A DNA stretch of 64,000 nt from Paraburkholderia sp. SOS3 (GCF_001922345.1 NZ_CP018811.1:4154001-4218000); one strand, 5' to 3'; shown: positions 49,283 to 59,610, numbered from the stretch's first letter. Notes: generated from the sequence alone by a model not told the origin. Program-made: numbers and translations.

Positions 49283-49894
49283 TCAGCGACGCATCACCTT
49301 TTCCGACGGCGTCAGCGCTTCGATATACGCCGGACGGCTGAAGATACGCTCGGCGTACTTCATCAGCGGCGCGGCGTTCTTCGACAGTTCGATGCCGTAG
49401 TGGTCGAGGCGCCACAGCAACGGCGCGATCGCGACGTCGAGCATCGAAAATTCCTCGCCGAGCATGTACTTGTTCTTCAGGAAAATCGGCGCGAGTTGCG
49501 TAAGGCGGTCGCGGATCGCGAGGCGCGCCTTTTCGTGATTCTTCTCGGCCGCCTTGCCCTTCTCGTTCTCGAGCGTGCCGACGTGCACGAACAGTTCCTT
49601 TTCGAAGTTCAGCAGGAACAGGCGCGCCCGGGCGCGCTGCACCGGATCGGCCGGCATCAGTTGCGGGTGCGGGAAGCGCTCGTCGATGTACTCGTTGATG
49701 ATGTTCGATTCGTACAGAATCAGGTCGCGCTCGACGAGAATCGGCACCTGACCGTACGGATTCATCACCGCGATATCTTCCGGCTTGTTGAACAGATCGA
49801 CGTCGCGGATCTCGAAATCCATGCCCTTCTCGAACAACACCAGCCGGCAACGCTGGGAGAACGGGCACGTAGTGCCGGAATACAGAACCATCAT
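49283..49894 (-). CDS. sspA: Stringent starvation protein A
   Basis: SspA (203 residues) is a glutathione-S-transferase-fold RNA polymerase-associated protein. The thioredoxin-like N-terminus YSGTTCPFSQRCRLVLFEKG and the NPYGQVPILVERDL loop are typical. The C-terminal helical domain contains MLDVAIAPLLWRL. sspB follows 96 bp downstream, the standard arrangement. Confidence 0.95.
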   Translation of the reverse strand: MMVLYSGTTCPFSQRCRLVLFEKGMDFEIRDVDLFNKPEDIAVMNPYGQVPILVERDLILYESNIINEYIDERFPHPQLMPADPVQRARARLFLLNFEKELFVHVGTLENEKGKAAEKNHEKARLAIRDRLTQLAPIFLKNKYMLGEEFSMLDVAIAPLLWRLDHYGIELSKNAAPLMKYAERIFSRPAYIEALTPSEKVMRR

Positions 49895-50002
49895 TTTTGC
49901 GTTTCCTCAAAAAGCTGAAGGGCCAGCACGCGGAAAAACCGGCCTCACAGGTTTTCCTGTGCGGTCTTTCCTTGCACCGGCCCCACACCCGCTACGGTGT
50001 GT

Positions 50003-50758
50003 TTATTTGATATCTTTCCAGTACGCGGCGTTCAGTCGCCAGGCGAAAAAGCTCAAGAGACCGAGGAACAGCAGAACCCACACGCCAAGCTGCTGGCGGA
50101 TCTTCTGCGTCGGCTCGGCCATCCACGACAGGTACGCGACCAGATCGGCCACAGCCGAATCATAATCTACCGGCGACATCGTCCCCGGGGTCACCTGCTG
50201 GAAGCCCGCGAACTTGCGCAGCTTTTCGCCGGTCCGCTCGTCGGTTTCTTCTTCGAACTTCGCGGTACGCTGCCCCTGCAACTGCCACAGCACATTCGGC
50301 ATGCTCACGTTCTCGAACACGAGGTTATTCCAGCCCGTAGGCCGCGTATCGTCGCGGTAGAAGCTGCGCAGATACGTGTACAGCCATGCCGTGCTGCGCG
50401 CGCGCGCCTCGACCGACAGATCGGGCGGCGACGCGCCGAACCACGACTTCGCGTCGTCCGGATGCATCGCGACCGTCATCGTGTTGCCGATCTTGTCCGA
50501 GGTGAACATCAGGTTTTGCTCGATCTCCTTCTGCGAGATGCCGAGATCCTGCAACCGGCTGTACCGCATCAGGTTTGCGCTATGGCAATTCAGGCAATAG
50601 TTTACAAACAATTGGGCGCCATGTTGCAGCGAAGCAAAATTGTCCGTGTTATCGGGCGCCCGGTCCAGCGGTACATTCTCCTGCGCAAAAACCGGGGCAG
50701 CCGTCAGCGTGCACAGCATCGCGCCTAACAGCGCGAGCATCGAAAGCAGTTTCTTCAT
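50003..50758 (-). CDS. petC: Cytochrome c1 of the bc1 complex
   Basis: The 251-residue haem protein passes electrons from the Rieske protein to soluble cytochrome c. A signal peptide ends at VFA (residue 25). The haem motif CLNCH is at 55-59 (VNYCLNCHSANLMRYSRL), a C-terminal membrane helix anchors it, and a distal methionine ligand is expected in MTVAMHPDD or nearby. It lies 24 bp after petB. Confidence 0.95.
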   Translation of the reverse strand: MKKLLSMLALLGAMLCTLTAAPVFAQENVPLDRAPDNTDNFASLQHGAQLFVNYCLNCHSANLMRYSRLQDLGISQKEIEQNLMFTSDKIGNTMTVAMHPDDAKSWFGASPPDLSVEARARSTAWLYTYLRSFYRDDTRPTGWNNLVFENVSMPNVLWQLQGQRTAKFEEETDERTGEKLRKFAGFQQVTPGTMSPVDYDSAVADLVAYLSWMAEPTQKIRQQLGVWVLLFLGLLSFFAWRLNAAYWKDIK

Positions 50759-50782
50759 GTTCGGGTTCTCCTCGCGTGGCAT

Positions 50783-52168
50783 TCAGTGGGGTTTGAACCG
50801 CACCCGTTCGGGCGGCTGCCTGAAACGGCCAAGCGGCGTCCAGAACGGCATGCCGAGGAAGAACGCGAAGTACACGAGCGCGCAGATCTGCGCGATGACC
50901 GTCGCCGCCGGCGAAGGCGGTTTCGTGCCGAGAAACGCGAGCGTCAGGAACGCGAACACGAAGATCGCGTAGAACACCTTGTGGAAGAACGGCCGGTAGC
51001 GGATCGACTTGACCGGCGAGCGGTCGAGCCAGGGCAGAAAGAACAGCGACACGACCGCGCTGCCCATCACGACCACGCCCCAGAACTTCGACTCGGTGAA
51101 ATACATCGCGAGCACGACGAGCACCGCAAGCACCGGCAGGCCGACGCGCCATTTGCCGCGCGCGCGCACGAGCGCGAACAGACCGAGCAGCAGGACGATG
51201 ATCATCAGCACGATCTTGAACGGGTCCGTGGTCGCGCGCAGCATCGCGTAGAACGCGGTGAAGTACCAGACCGGCGCGATTTCCGGCGGCGTCTGCAGCG
51301 GATTGGCCGGCACGAAGTTGTTCGCTTCGAGAAAGTAGCCGCCCATTTCCGGTGCGAAGAAGATGATCGCCGCGAACACCATCAGGAACACGCAGACGCC
51401 CATGAAGTCGTGCACCGAGTAGTACGGGTGAAACGGAATGCCGTCGAGCGGAATGCCGTTCGCGTCCTTTTTCGCCTTGATCTCGATGCCGTCGGGGTTG
51501 TTCGACCCGACTTCATGCAGCGCCACGATGTGTGCGATCACGAGGCCGATCAGCACGAGCGGAATCGCAATCACGTGAAACGCGAAGAAGCGGTTCAGCG
51601 TGACGTCGGACACGACGTAATCGCCGCGAATCCACAGCGACAGGTCGGGGCCGATAAACGGAATCGCCGAGAACAGGTTCACGATCACCTGCGCGCCCCA
51701 GTACGACATCTGCCCCCAAGGCAGCAGATAGCCGAAGAACGCCTCGGCCATCAGGCAGAGGAAGATCGCACAGCCGAAGATCCACACGAGCTCGCGCGGC
51801 TTGCGGTACGAGCCGTACAGCAGCCCGCGGAACATGTGCAGATACACGACCACGAAGAACATCGACGCGCCGGTCGAATGCATGTAACGGATCAGCCAGC
51901 CCCACGGCACCTCGCGCATGATGTACTCGACCGATGCGAACGCGAGCGTCGAATCGGGTTTGTAGTTCATCGTGAGGAAAATGCCGGTGACGATCTGATT
52001 GACCAGCACGAGCAGCGCGAGCGAGCCGAAGAAATACCAGAAGTTGAAGTTCTTCGGCGCGTAGTACTCGGAAAGGTGGGCCTTCCAGGTGGACGTCATC
52101 GGAAAGCGCCGATCGATCCACCCTACGAGCCCGGCCGTTGTCTCCACATCTTTTTCGGTCGTCGCCAT
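50783..52168 (-). CDS. petB: Cytochrome b of the bc1 complex
   Basis: The 461-residue integral membrane subunit carries the two b haems and both quinone sites. Visible are the histidine-bearing helices (MHSTGASMFFVVVYLHMFRG, HVIAIPLVLIGLVIAH) and the Qo-site PEWY-equivalent APVWYFTAFYAML. The ATG overlaps the petA stop (TAATG). The upstream extension of the frame reads across petA and is ignored. Confidence 0.95.
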   Translation of the reverse strand: MATTEKDVETTAGLVGWIDRRFPMTSTWKAHLSEYYAPKNFNFWYFFGSLALLVLVNQIVTGIFLTMNYKPDSTLAFASVEYIMREVPWGWLIRYMHSTGASMFFVVVYLHMFRGLLYGSYRKPRELVWIFGCAIFLCLMAEAFFGYLLPWGQMSYWGAQVIVNLFSAIPFIGPDLSLWIRGDYVVSDVTLNRFFAFHVIAIPLVLIGLVIAHIVALHEVGSNNPDGIEIKAKKDANGIPLDGIPFHPYYSVHDFMGVCVFLMVFAAIIFFAPEMGGYFLEANNFVPANPLQTPPEIAPVWYFTAFYAMLRATTDPFKIVLMIIVLLLGLFALVRARGKWRVGLPVLAVLVVLAMYFTESKFWGVVVMGSAVVSLFFLPWLDRSPVKSIRYRPFFHKVFYAIFVFAFLTLAFLGTKPPSPAATVIAQICALVYFAFFLGMPFWTPLGRFRQPPERVRFKPH

Positions 52169-52785
52169 TACGCTTCTCCTTTCTCGTCCTTGCCGATCAC
52201 GAGCGTATTGCCCACGAACATGTAAGGCGGGATGTCGAGGTTCTGCGGCGCAGGTTTGTTCTTGAAGACGCGCCCGGCGAGATCGTACGTCGAGCCGTGG
52301 CACGGGCACAGGAAACCGCCTGGCCAGTCGTCCGGAAGATTGGGCTGCGCGCCCTCCTGGAAGCGCGGTGTCGGCGTGCAGCCCAGGTGGGTGCACACCG
52401 CAACGGCAACGAGAACATTCTTGTGATCGGGCCGCGAGCGGAACTCGTTCTTGCAGTAGTCCGGCATCGGCATCGAAAACGGGTTTTTGGATTGCGGGTC
52501 TGCGACTTCGTTATCGGCTTTCTGAACATCGGCGAGCATCTTGTCGGTGCGGTTCAGAATCCACACCGGCTTGCCGCGCCACGCGACCGTCATCATGTCG
52601 CCCGGCTTCAAGCCGCTGATATCGACCTGGACCGGCGCGCCCGCCGCCTTGGCCTTTTCCGATGGTGCAAATGAACCAACAAAGGGTATTACGGTGGCGA
52701 CTCCTCCGATGCCACCTGTTACGGTCGTCGCGATCAGCCAGGTACGGCGGCCGCCGTCGACGCGTCCATCTTCCTTGTCTCGCAT
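52168..52785 (-). CDS. petA: Rieske iron-sulfur subunit of the bc1 complex
   Basis: The 205-residue 2Fe-2S protein oxidises quinol at the Qo site. An N-terminal Tat-type segment (GGRRTWLIATTVTG, one twin Arg) anchors it. The cluster motifs are CTHLGC and CPCHGS, each giving one Cys and one His ligand. ATG 52785 starts MRDKED. It heads the petABC unit; the 241-bp AT-rich leader upstream probably holds the promoter. Confidence 0.95.
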   Translation of the reverse strand: MRDKEDGRVDGGRRTWLIATTVTGGIGGVATVIPFVGSFAPSEKAKAAGAPVQVDISGLKPGDMMTVAWRGKPVWILNRTDKMLADVQKADNEVADPQSKNPFSMPMPDYCKNEFRSRPDHKNVLVAVAVCTHLGCTPTPRFQEGAQPNLPDDWPGGFLCPCHGSTYDLAGRVFKNKPAPQNLDIPPYMFVGNTLVIGKDEKGEA

Positions 52786-53026
52786 CACACGCCCCACTTC
52801 TAGGTTGGATTTTTTCCTTCCGTCGCTTTCTACCGCCGCTAGTTTGCTCGAATGGAGTCGCCATTTACAAGGGCCGACAACCAAAAACAATGCGAAGTTG
52901 TTGATAAATCAGGGTATTCCCGCACGGTTCGCAAACATTTCTCTTATGCAGATTTAAGTATCTCCTGTATTTTCTAATTGATTCGGTTCGCATGCTTTTG
53001 ACCGCTTCGGACCGTTTTTGTCGCAA

Positions 53027-53773
53027 CTAGACCGGATTATGAATATCGATAAACAGATGCTCGAGATCGAATGCTTCCGAGAGGTGCGCACCGAGCGCCT
53101 GGACGCCGAAACGCTCGGTCGCGTGGTGCCCCGCCGCCACGAATGCGACGCCGCTTTCGGCCGCCATATGCGTGTTCTGCTCGGAAATCTCGCCGGTCAG
53201 GTAGACATCGGCGCCCGCCTCGATCGCCGCGTCGAAATAGCCTTGCGCGGCGCCTGTGCACCATGCGACGCGCCGCAGTTCCTGGTCCGGGTCGCCGAGC
53301 ACGAGCGGTGCGCGGGAAAGCGTGTGCTCGACCTGCGCCGAGAAGTGCGCGAGCGTGATCGGCATCGGCAGCGTCGACATCCAGCCGATGCCGTTGTCGC
53401 CGAAGCGCGCGTCGCCGATCAGGCCGAGCCTCGCGCCGAGCTGCGCGTTGTTGCCGTAGACCGGATGGTCGTCGAGCGGGAGGTGGTACGCGAACAGATT
53501 GATGTCGTTGGCGAGCAGCAGCTTCAGGCGCTGGTATTGACGACCGGTGATCTGCGGCGGCTCGTTGCGCCAGAAGTAGCCGTGGTGAACGATGAGCGCG
53601 TCGGCGCCCCACTCGAGCGCGGCCTCGAGAAACGCGAGCGAAGCGGTCACGCCGGTGGCGATTTTCTCGACCTTGCGACGCCCCTCGACCTGCAGTCCGT
53701 TCGGGCAATAGTCCTTGAACCGTGAGGCTTCGAGGACGTTGTTCAAGTACAATTCCAGTTCGATCCGATCCAT
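53027..53773 (-). CDS. Nif3-like dinuclear metal-centre protein (YbgI)
   Basis: A 248-residue Nif3/GTP-cyclohydrolase-I-type-2 family protein. Metal ligands are visible as VHHGYFWR (His pair) and [13 protein letters not shown], with a late [18 protein letters not shown] region. The toroidal hexamers of this family have unknown function. ATG 53773 has GAGG upstream. Its start lies only 20 bp from the divergent protease gene. Confidence 0.9.
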   Translation of the reverse strand: MDRIELELYLNNVLEASRFKDYCPNGLQVEGRRKVEKIATGVTASLAFLEAALEWGADALIVHHGYFWRNEPPQITGRQYQRLKLLLANDINLFAYHLPLDDHPVYGNNAQLGARLGLIGDARFGDNGIGWMSTLPMPITLAHFSAQVEHTLSRAPLVLGDPDQELRRVAWCTGAAQGYFDAAIEAGADVYLTGEISEQNTHMAAESGVAFVAAGHHATERFGVQALGAHLSEAFDLEHLFIDIHNPV

Positions 53774-53793
53774 ATAAACCTCTAATTTTTCAG

Positions 53794-55005
53794 ATGCTCA
53801 GACGCTTTTGGCTGTTGTTCGCCCAGGCGGTGACGGTGCTGCTCGCGCTGATGTTCATCATCGCGACGCTCAAGCCCCAATGGCTGCAGCGACAAGGGCA
53901 ATTCGGCAAGCAACTGGCCGAACCGATCGTCGCACTGCGGGAAGTCGCGCCGGGACTCGGCGGCGGCCCGCTGGAAAGCTCCTATGCCGACGCGGCGCAA
54001 AAAGCGATGCCGGCGGTCGTCAACGTGTTCTCCAGCAAGGACGGATCGCTACCGCCCGACCCGCGCGCGAAAGACCCGCTCTTCCGCTACTTCTTCGGCG
54101 ACCGTAACCGCCGCCAGCAGGAGCAGCCGGCAGCGAATCTGGGCTCGGGTGTGATCGTGAGTTCGGAAGGCTACATTCTAACGAACCAGCATGTCGTGGA
54201 CGGCGCGGATCAGATCGAAATCGCGCTCGCCGACGGCCGCACGAGCGAAGCGAAGGTGATTGGCGTCGACCCCGAAACCGATCTCGCCGTGCTGAAGGTC
54301 AATATGAGCAACCTGCCGACCATTACGCTCGGCCGCATGGACCAGACGCGCGTCGGCGACGTCGTACTGGCGATCGGCAATCCGTTCGGCGTCGGCCAGA
54401 CGGTGACGATGGGCATTGTCAGCGCGCTGGGGCGCAACCATCTCGGCATCAATACTTTCGAGAACTTCATTCAGACCGACGCGCCGATCAACCCCGGTAA
54501 CTCGGGCGGCGCGCTCGTCGATATTCACGGCAATCTGCTCGGCATCAATACCGCCATCTATTCGCGCTCGGGCGGCTCGCTCGGCATCGGCTTTGCCATT
54601 CCCGTGTCGACCGCGCGCAGCGTGCTCGAGAGCATCATTACCACCGGCACGGTGACGCGCGGCTGGATCGGCGTCGAGCCGCAGGATGTGACGCCTGAAA
54701 TCGCGGAATCGTTCGGGCTCGAGCAGAAGACCGGCGCCATCGTTGCCGGCGTGCTGAAGGGCGGACCGGCCGACAAGGCGGGCATCAAGCCCGGCGACAT
54801 TCTGGTCGGCGTGAATGGGCAGGACATCACCGATACCACGCGTCTTCTGAACGTCATCGCGCAGATCAAGCCGGGCACCGACGCAAAGGTGCATCTGGTG
54901 CGCAAGAACAAGGAAATGGATCTGACCGTGATGATCGGCAAGCGTCCGCCGCCGCCGAAGCAGTCGTCCTCGGACGATGAAGACCAGGGAGATGACGGCG
55001 GCTGA
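53794..55005 (+). CDS. DegS/HtrA-like membrane-anchored serine protease
   Basis: A 403-residue protein with a single N-terminal membrane helix (8-27) and no cleavable signal. The trypsin-like domain carries His133 (TNQHVVDG), Asp163 (ETDLAVLK) and Ser237 (PGNSGGAL), followed by one PDZ domain ([13 protein letters not shown]). One PDZ domain and a membrane anchor resemble DegS, which starts sigma-E signalling, more than DegP. The C-terminal tail is Asp-rich. ATG 53794 has no evident ribosome site; an in-frame GTG at 53722 would overlap the divergent gene. Confidence 0.9.
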   Translation: MLRRFWLLFAQAVTVLLALMFIIATLKPQWLQRQGQFGKQLAEPIVALREVAPGLGGGPLESSYADAAQKAMPAVVNVFSSKDGSLPPDPRAKDPLFRYFFGDRNRRQQEQPAANLGSGVIVSSEGYILTNQHVVDGADQIEIALADGRTSEAKVIGVDPETDLAVLKVNMSNLPTITLGRMDQTRVGDVVLAIGNPFGVGQTVTMGIVSALGRNHLGINTFENFIQTDAPINPGNSGGALVDIHGNLLGINTAIYSRSGGSLGIGFAIPVSTARSVLESIITTGTVTRGWIGVEPQDVTPEIAESFGLEQKTGAIVAGVLKGGPADKAGIKPGDILVGVNGQDITDTTRLLNVIAQIKPGTDAKVHLVRKNKEMDLTVMIGKRPPPPKQSSSDDEDQGDDGG

Positions 55006-55118
55006 GGTGGCTGAACTGCAATCCGACTGTCGCCGCCCACCGGCCGGGTGACCGCGGGTGGACGGCAACAGCGTTTAAACGCCCTGCCGCGCCCCTCTGC
55101 CACCCGCGATCCGCATTA

Positions 55119-55907
55119 CTACTGCGCCGCGTTGCCCTCGCTCTCTTTCTCTACCTCGATCGCCGGCTTATTGACGAAAAGCCGCGCCGCGATAATGCCC
55201 GCTTCGTACAGAACGATCAGCGGAATAGCCAGAATCAGTTGCGAGAATACGTCGGGCGGCGTCACGACCGCCGACACGACAAACGCACCGACCACTACGT
55301 ACGGGCGAATCTGCTTGAGCTTCTGCACCGTCAGCACGCCCATGCGCACGAGCAGCACGACGACGATCGGCACTTCGAACGTCACGCCGAACGCAAGGAA
55401 CATCGTCAGCACGAAGCTCAGGTAGTTGTCGATGTCGGTGGTCATTTCCGCGCCGAGCGGCGCGTTGTAGTGCGCCATCACGCGGAAGATCGTCGGAAAC
55501 ACGACGAAGTACGCGAACGCCATCCCGCACAGAAACAGCACATAGCTGCTGCTGACGAGCGGCATCACGAGCTTCTTCTCGTGCTGATAAAGCCCCGGCG
55601 CGACGAATGCCCAGATCTGGTACAGCACGATCGGCAGGGCAATGACGAACGCGACGAGCATCGTCACTTTCATCGGTACGAAGAACGAGCCGGTCACATC
55701 GGTGACGATCATCTTGCCGTCTTTGGGCAGGTTCATCATCAGCGGCCGCGCGAGCAGCCTGAAGATGTCCGGAGCCCAGTAGACGAGCCCCACGAACACG
55801 ACAACGACAGCAAGGCCGGCGCGAATGATGCGATTGCGCAGTTCGACGAGATGGGAGATGAAGGTCTCTTCAGGACCTTCGTTCTGCTTGTGCTGGGGGT
55901 CGCTCAC
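55119..55907 (-). CDS. tatC: Twin-arginine translocase subunit TatC
   Basis: TatC (262 residues) recognises twin-arginine signal peptides together with TatB. The N-terminal motif TFISHLVELRNRIIRAG and six membrane helices are typical, and PLMMNLPKDG is a conserved periplasmic loop. It is the last gene of tatABC. The protease gene converges on it. Confidence 0.95.
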   Translation of the reverse strand: MSDPQHKQNEGPEETFISHLVELRNRIIRAGLAVVVVFVGLVYWAPDIFRLLARPLMMNLPKDGKMIVTDVTGSFFVPMKVTMLVAFVIALPIVLYQIWAFVAPGLYQHEKKLVMPLVSSSYVLFLCGMAFAYFVVFPTIFRVMAHYNAPLGAEMTTDIDNYLSFVLTMFLAFGVTFEVPIVVVLLVRMGVLTVQKLKQIRPYVVVGAFVVSAVVTPPDVFSQLILAIPLIVLYEAGIIAARLFVNKPAIEVEKESEGNAAQ

Positions 55908-55941
55908 ACCGGCCCTCGGTAGGAGATGGATTCACGAGTTA

Positions 55942-56493
55942 TCAGAAGAAGCGCGTCGTGCGCCGCATGCTGGCCGGCTTGTGGCGCGCCACGCGGGCCG
56001 CGCCCGATTGCACGTGGGTACGGCGCGCGGTCGCACGTTTGTACCACGACGGTGTGGCCGTTTGTTTGATACGCCAGTTCTTGCGCTTCGGCGCGTTCAT
56101 CGGCGTAGCGGTGCCGAAACCGTTCCACGGCGATGTCGACGCACCGTTCGACGCCGAACTAGCGCTATCTTCAGCGCCGCCTCCCGCGATGCTCGGCGAA
56201 ACCGACGTGCCCGCCTTCCACGCCTCGTTCAGCTCGGTTTCGTGCTTGCGCAGGTTGTCGTGAATCGTCGTCTCGACGTTCTGCGCAGCCGATTCGAATT
56301 CGGTTTTCATCCGCCGCAGCTCGTCGAGCTCGATTTCACGCGTGACTTCGGCCTTCACGTCGTTGATATAGCGCTGCGCGCGACCGAATAACGCACCCGC
56401 GGTACGGGCGACGCGCGGCAACCGCTCAGGGCCGAGCACGACCAGCGCGACCACGCCGATCAACGCCATTTTGGTGAGACCGAGGTCCAGCAT
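55942..56493 (-). CDS. tatB: Sec-independent translocase subunit TatB
   Basis: TatB (183 residues) has one N-terminal membrane helix followed by the GPERLPRVARTAG hinge and an amphipathic helix. The C-terminus is a long low-complexity Ser/Ala/Arg tail (SSASNGAS, KRATARRT). It forms the receptor with TatC. It lies 40 bp after tatA. Confidence 0.93.
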   Translation of the reverse strand: MLDLGLTKMALIGVVALVVLGPERLPRVARTAGALFGRAQRYINDVKAEVTREIELDELRRMKTEFESAAQNVETTIHDNLRKHETELNEAWKAGTSVSPSIAGGGAEDSASSASNGASTSPWNGFGTATPMNAPKRKNWRIKQTATPSWYKRATARRTHVQSGAARVARHKPASMRRTTRFF

Positions 56494-56533
56494 CGAATGA
56501 GCTTCCCGTCAGTGTGCCGCGCGAAACGCCGGC

Positions 56534-56776
56534 TTAGCGCGAGTCGCCCGAATGCGTGGCCTTTTCTTTCGCGTCGACGTCGATCGTGCCCGCGCGCGGC
56601 AGTTCACGTTGCTGCGCCTGCGCGTCGGCCGGTGCGTCCGCGTCCTTCATGCCTTCTTTAAAGCCCTTTACGGCGCCGCCCAGATCGCTGCCGATGTTGC
56701 GCAGTTTCTTCGTGCCGAACACCAGAGCAACGATCAGCAGAACGATCAGCCAATGCCAGATACTCAACGAACCCAT
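56534..56776 (-). CDS. tatA: Sec-independent translocase subunit TatA
   Basis: TatA (80 residues) forms the translocation pore. It starts [33 protein letters not shown] in sequence segments typical of the family, with the FGTKKL hinge and an amphipathic helix. The tail is acidic. Confidence 0.95.
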   Translation of the reverse strand: MGSLSIWHWLIVLLIVALVFGTKKLRNIGSDLGGAVKGFKEGMKDADAPADAQAQQRELPRAGTIDVDAKEKATHSGDSR

Positions 56777-56959
56777 GAAAACTCTCCTTGTCTCCCGTCG
56801 CCCACCGACGTGAAGAAAAACCCTTGGGCCTTGCAGCCCGAATTGGAGCGAAAGCGCTCCGTCCTTTTTCTGCTTATCGAACCGGTACCGGCATCACCTC
56901 CAACCTGCGAAACTTTCGGAAGACCGACAGTATCGCCGCCGTTCGGTGATGAACATATG

Positions 56960-57325
56960 TCACCCCATGCGCAACCACGGCCGCGGACCGGCCAGCAAAT
57001 GCGCGTGCAGGTGATATACCTCCTGACCGCCACCCGGACCGGTATTGATTACCGTCCGGAAACCCGTTTCACCACCCGTATAGGCGACGCCGAGTTTGTC
57101 CGCTAGACGTGCCACCAGTACGAGCATTCTACCAAGCAGAGGGGCGTCGCTTTCGTGGCAATCAGTCAGCGTGGCGATATGTTTGCGTGGAATCACGAGG
57201 ACGTGGGTATCGGCAGCCGGCCGGATATCGCGGAACGCGACGAACTCGTCGTCTTCATGAACTTTAGTCGACGGAATTTCGCCTGCGGCGATCTTGCAGA
57301 AAAGGCAGTTCGGATCGTGGCTCAT
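56960..57325 (-). CDS. hinT: Histidine-triad nucleotide-binding protein HinT
   Basis: A 121-residue HIT protein that hydrolyses purine phosphoramidates. The triad HLHAHLLAG is near the C-terminus, and a CLFCKIAAGEIP N-terminus carries the two Cys of the zinc-type variant. ATG 57325 (MSHDPNC) is the family start. It lies between DUF4870 and tatA. Confidence 0.94.
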   Translation of the reverse strand: MSHDPNCLFCKIAAGEIPSTKVHEDDEFVAFRDIRPAADTHVLVIPRKHIATLTDCHESDAPLLGRMLVLVARLADKLGVAYTGGETGFRTVINTGPGGGQEVYHLHAHLLAGPRPWLRMG

Positions 57326-57443
57326 GGTCTTCCCGATGCTTGCGCGTGGTTCGCTACGCGGTTCCCCGCGCATTTCTTCGCGAGGTTTTCCGATTTCGTT
57401 TGCGCGCCTGCCGACGCAGAAGCGCCGGCCGGTCGCTCACCGC

Positions 57444-57839
57444 TCAGAACCACGCACGCGGATTCTGCAGCGGCTTGTTGTCGTACAGATACAGCCAGCC
57501 TTTGATAATACGGTACAACGTCCAGATCGCGACAGCCCATAGAATCGGCACGCCGATCAGCACGATGAAAAGCGCCACGCCGATCAGATGGCCGATGAGG
57601 CCCATCCAGAACGTGCGGATCTGCCACTCGAAGTGCGCCTCGTACGGCGTGCCGACCGTCTCCGCGCGCTTCAGATAATTGATGATGATCGCGACCAGCA
57701 CGGATATGCCGCCTGTCAGCCAGTAGACCGCGTAGAGCGCATACAGCACGTGCGTCAGCGTGCGCAGGCCGCGCTGGCGGTCGATTTCGACCGCGCTCTG
57801 GTATGTCGGCGGCGGATATCCGCCATGCGACTGCTCCAT
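57444..57839 (-). CDS. DUF4870-like small membrane protein
   Basis: A 131-residue protein with three hydrophobic segments (HVLYALYAVYWLTGG, WMGLIGHLIGVALFIVL, WAVAIWTLYRIIKGW) after a soluble N-terminus. The pattern matches the DUF4870 family of unknown function. AAGGAGGA precedes the ATG at 57839. It sits between hisE and hinT and is probably read with them. Confidence 0.78.
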   Translation of the reverse strand: MEQSHGGYPPPTYQSAVEIDRQRGLRTLTHVLYALYAVYWLTGGISVLVAIIINYLKRAETVGTPYEAHFEWQIRTFWMGLIGHLIGVALFIVLIGVPILWAVAIWTLYRIIKGWLYLYDNKPLQNPRAWF

Positions 57840-57924
57840 GTTGCGTCCTCCTTCAGGTGCGATCAAAAGCGCGGATTCGATGACGTCGCTTGTCTGTCGG
57901 CGCGGCGCCGCTCGACGCAAGGTC

Positions 57925-58293
57925 TCAGTCGCCGTTCTGCTCGCGGTCGCGGCTCTTGCGCAAGGCCTTTTCCTCGATTCCCGAGAGTCCCTCGCGTCGC
58001 TCGAGTTCCGCGAGCACATCGGCCGGGCTCAAATCGAAATGCGACAGCGCCACAAGGCAATGAAACCACAGATCGGCCATCTCATAGACCAGTGCTTTGG
58101 CCTCGCGGCCGTGGCGCACATCCTTGGCGGCGAGCGCGACTTCGGTCGCCTCCTCGCCGATCTTTTTCAGCACCGCGTCGTCGCCCTTATGGAACAGGCG
58201 CGACACATACGAAGTCTCGGGGTCGCCGCCCTTGCGGCTGTCGATAATCGCCGCGAGGCGCAGCAGCGTGTCATGCGTGTGTGCTTGCGTCAT
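57925..58293 (-). CDS. hisE: Phosphoribosyl-ATP pyrophosphatase
   Basis: HisE (122 residues) hydrolyses phosphoribosyl-ATP, the second step of histidine synthesis. The MazG-like helices [16 protein letters not shown] and [13 protein letters not shown] carry metal-binding acids. It is separate from HisI, unlike enterics. Its start overlaps the hisI stop by 4 bp (ATGA). Confidence 0.95.
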   Translation of the reverse strand: MTQAHTHDTLLRLAAIIDSRKGGDPETSYVSRLFHKGDDAVLKKIGEEATEVALAAKDVRHGREAKALVYEMADLWFHCLVALSHFDLSPADVLAELERREGLSGIEEKALRKSRDREQNGD

Positions 58294-58700
58294 TTGTAGA
58301 TGTGTTCGGGGTCTTTCAGTACCGGATCGACGGCGACCCACTCGCCGTCGTCGACCGAGCCTTCGAATTTCTGGAAGAAGCATGAGTGGCGGCCCGTATG
58401 GCACGCAATGCCGGACACCTGCTCGACCTTGAGCAGGACGACATCTTCGTCGCAATCGAGCCGCACTTCGTGCACGTGCTGCACGTGTCCGGACTCTTCG
58501 CCCTTGAACCACAGCCGCTGGCGCGAACGCGAAAAATACACCGCACGGCCCGTCTCGACCGTCCTGGCGAGCGCCTCACGGTTCATCCACGCGAACATCA
58601 GCACGTCGTTCGTCGCGGCTTCCTGCGCGATGACCGGCACGAGGCCGTTCGCGTCCCATTTGACCTTGTCGAGCCAGTCGACACCCGAAGCGTTCACCAC
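58290..58700 (-). CDS. hisI: Phosphoribosyl-AMP cyclohydrolase
   Basis: HisI (136 residues) opens the adenine ring of phosphoribosyl-AMP. The motifs [28 protein letters not shown] and [11 protein letters not shown], with Cys residues in [12 protein letters not shown], bind zinc and magnesium. It starts 1 bp after hisF and overlaps hisE. Confidence 0.96.
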   Translation of the reverse strand: MVNASGVDWLDKVKWDANGLVPVIAQEAATNDVLMFAWMNREALARTVETGRAVYFSRSRQRLWFKGEESGHVQHVHEVRLDCDEDVVLLKVEQVSGIACHTGRHSCFFQKFEGSVDDGEWVAVDPVLKDPEHIYK

Positions 58701-58701
58701 G

Positions 58702-59475
58702 TCACAACCTCACCGAAATGCCCTGATCGGCCATGAAGCGCTTGGCTTCGCCGACCGTATGTTCGCCATAGTGGAAGATGCTCGCGGCCAGCACGGCGTC
58801 CGCACGGCCGTCCCGGATGCCGTCCGCAAGATGCGCGAGCGTGCCGACGCCGCCCGATGCAATGACCGGCACCGGCACCGCATCCGACACCGCACGCGTC
58901 AACGCGAGATCGAAGCCGCTTTTCGTGCCGTCGCGATCCATGCTGGTGAGCAGGATTTCGCCGGCGCCGAAGCCGGCCATCTTGCGCGCCCATTCGATCG
59001 CGTCGAGACCGGTCGCCTTACGCCCGCCGTGCGTGAACACTTCCCAGCGCGACGGTTCGCCGTCGGCCGACACGCGCTTCGCATCGATCGCGACGACGAT
59101 GCACTGCGAGCCGTATTTGTCCGTCGCATCGCGCACGAGCTGCGGATTCGCGATTGCCGACGAATTGATGCTGATCTTGTCCGCGCCGGCATTGAGCAAC
59201 CGCCGCACGTCTTCGACCGCGCGCACGCCGCCGCCGACCGTCAGTGGAATGAACACCTGCGACGCGACCGCTTCGATGATCGGCAGGATCAGATCGCGCT
59301 GATCGGACGTCGCGGTGATGTCGAGAAACGTGAGTTCGTCGGCGCCCTGCTCGTCATAGCGGCGCGCGATTTCGACGGGATCGCCCGCGTCGCGCAGCTC
59401 GACGAAGTTGACACCCTTGACGACGCGCCCGGCAGTCACGTCAAGACACGGGATGATGCGTTTAGCTAAGGCCAT
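58702..59475 (-). CDS. hisF: Imidazole glycerol phosphate synthase, cyclase subunit
   Basis: HisF (257 residues) combines ammonia from HisH with PRFAR. The barrel motifs are [18 protein letters not shown] (catalytic Asp11), VGGGVR and [13 protein letters not shown] (catalytic Asp). ATG 59475 is the family start. It follows hisA after a 163-bp gap with short repeats. Confidence 0.97.
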   Translation of the reverse strand: MALAKRIIPCLDVTAGRVVKGVNFVELRDAGDPVEIARRYDEQGADELTFLDITATSDQRDLILPIIEAVASQVFIPLTVGGGVRAVEDVRRLLNAGADKISINSSAIANPQLVRDATDKYGSQCIVVAIDAKRVSADGEPSRWEVFTHGGRKATGLDAIEWARKMAGFGAGEILLTSMDRDGTKSGFDLALTRAVSDAVPVPVIASGGVGTLAHLADGIRDGRADAVLAASIFHYGEHTVGEAKRFMADQGISVRL

Positions 59476-59575
59476 GATGGTGCGAATGCTTACGTGAGCG
59501 GTGTGCTGTGCTACTACATGATGGGCGGCGCGCTGCAATGCGGGGATGACGGCATGCGCGACGACGACGTGACGA

Positions 59576-59610
59576 TCGACGACGAAGTTGTCGACGACGA
59601 AGCTATCGAC
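59576..59610. repeat. 15-bp repeat between hisF and hisA
   Basis: TCGACGACGAAG repeats at 15-bp spacing (59576 and 59591), with a third partial copy TCGAC at 59606. It lies in the gap between hisF and hisA. Confidence 0.7.
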
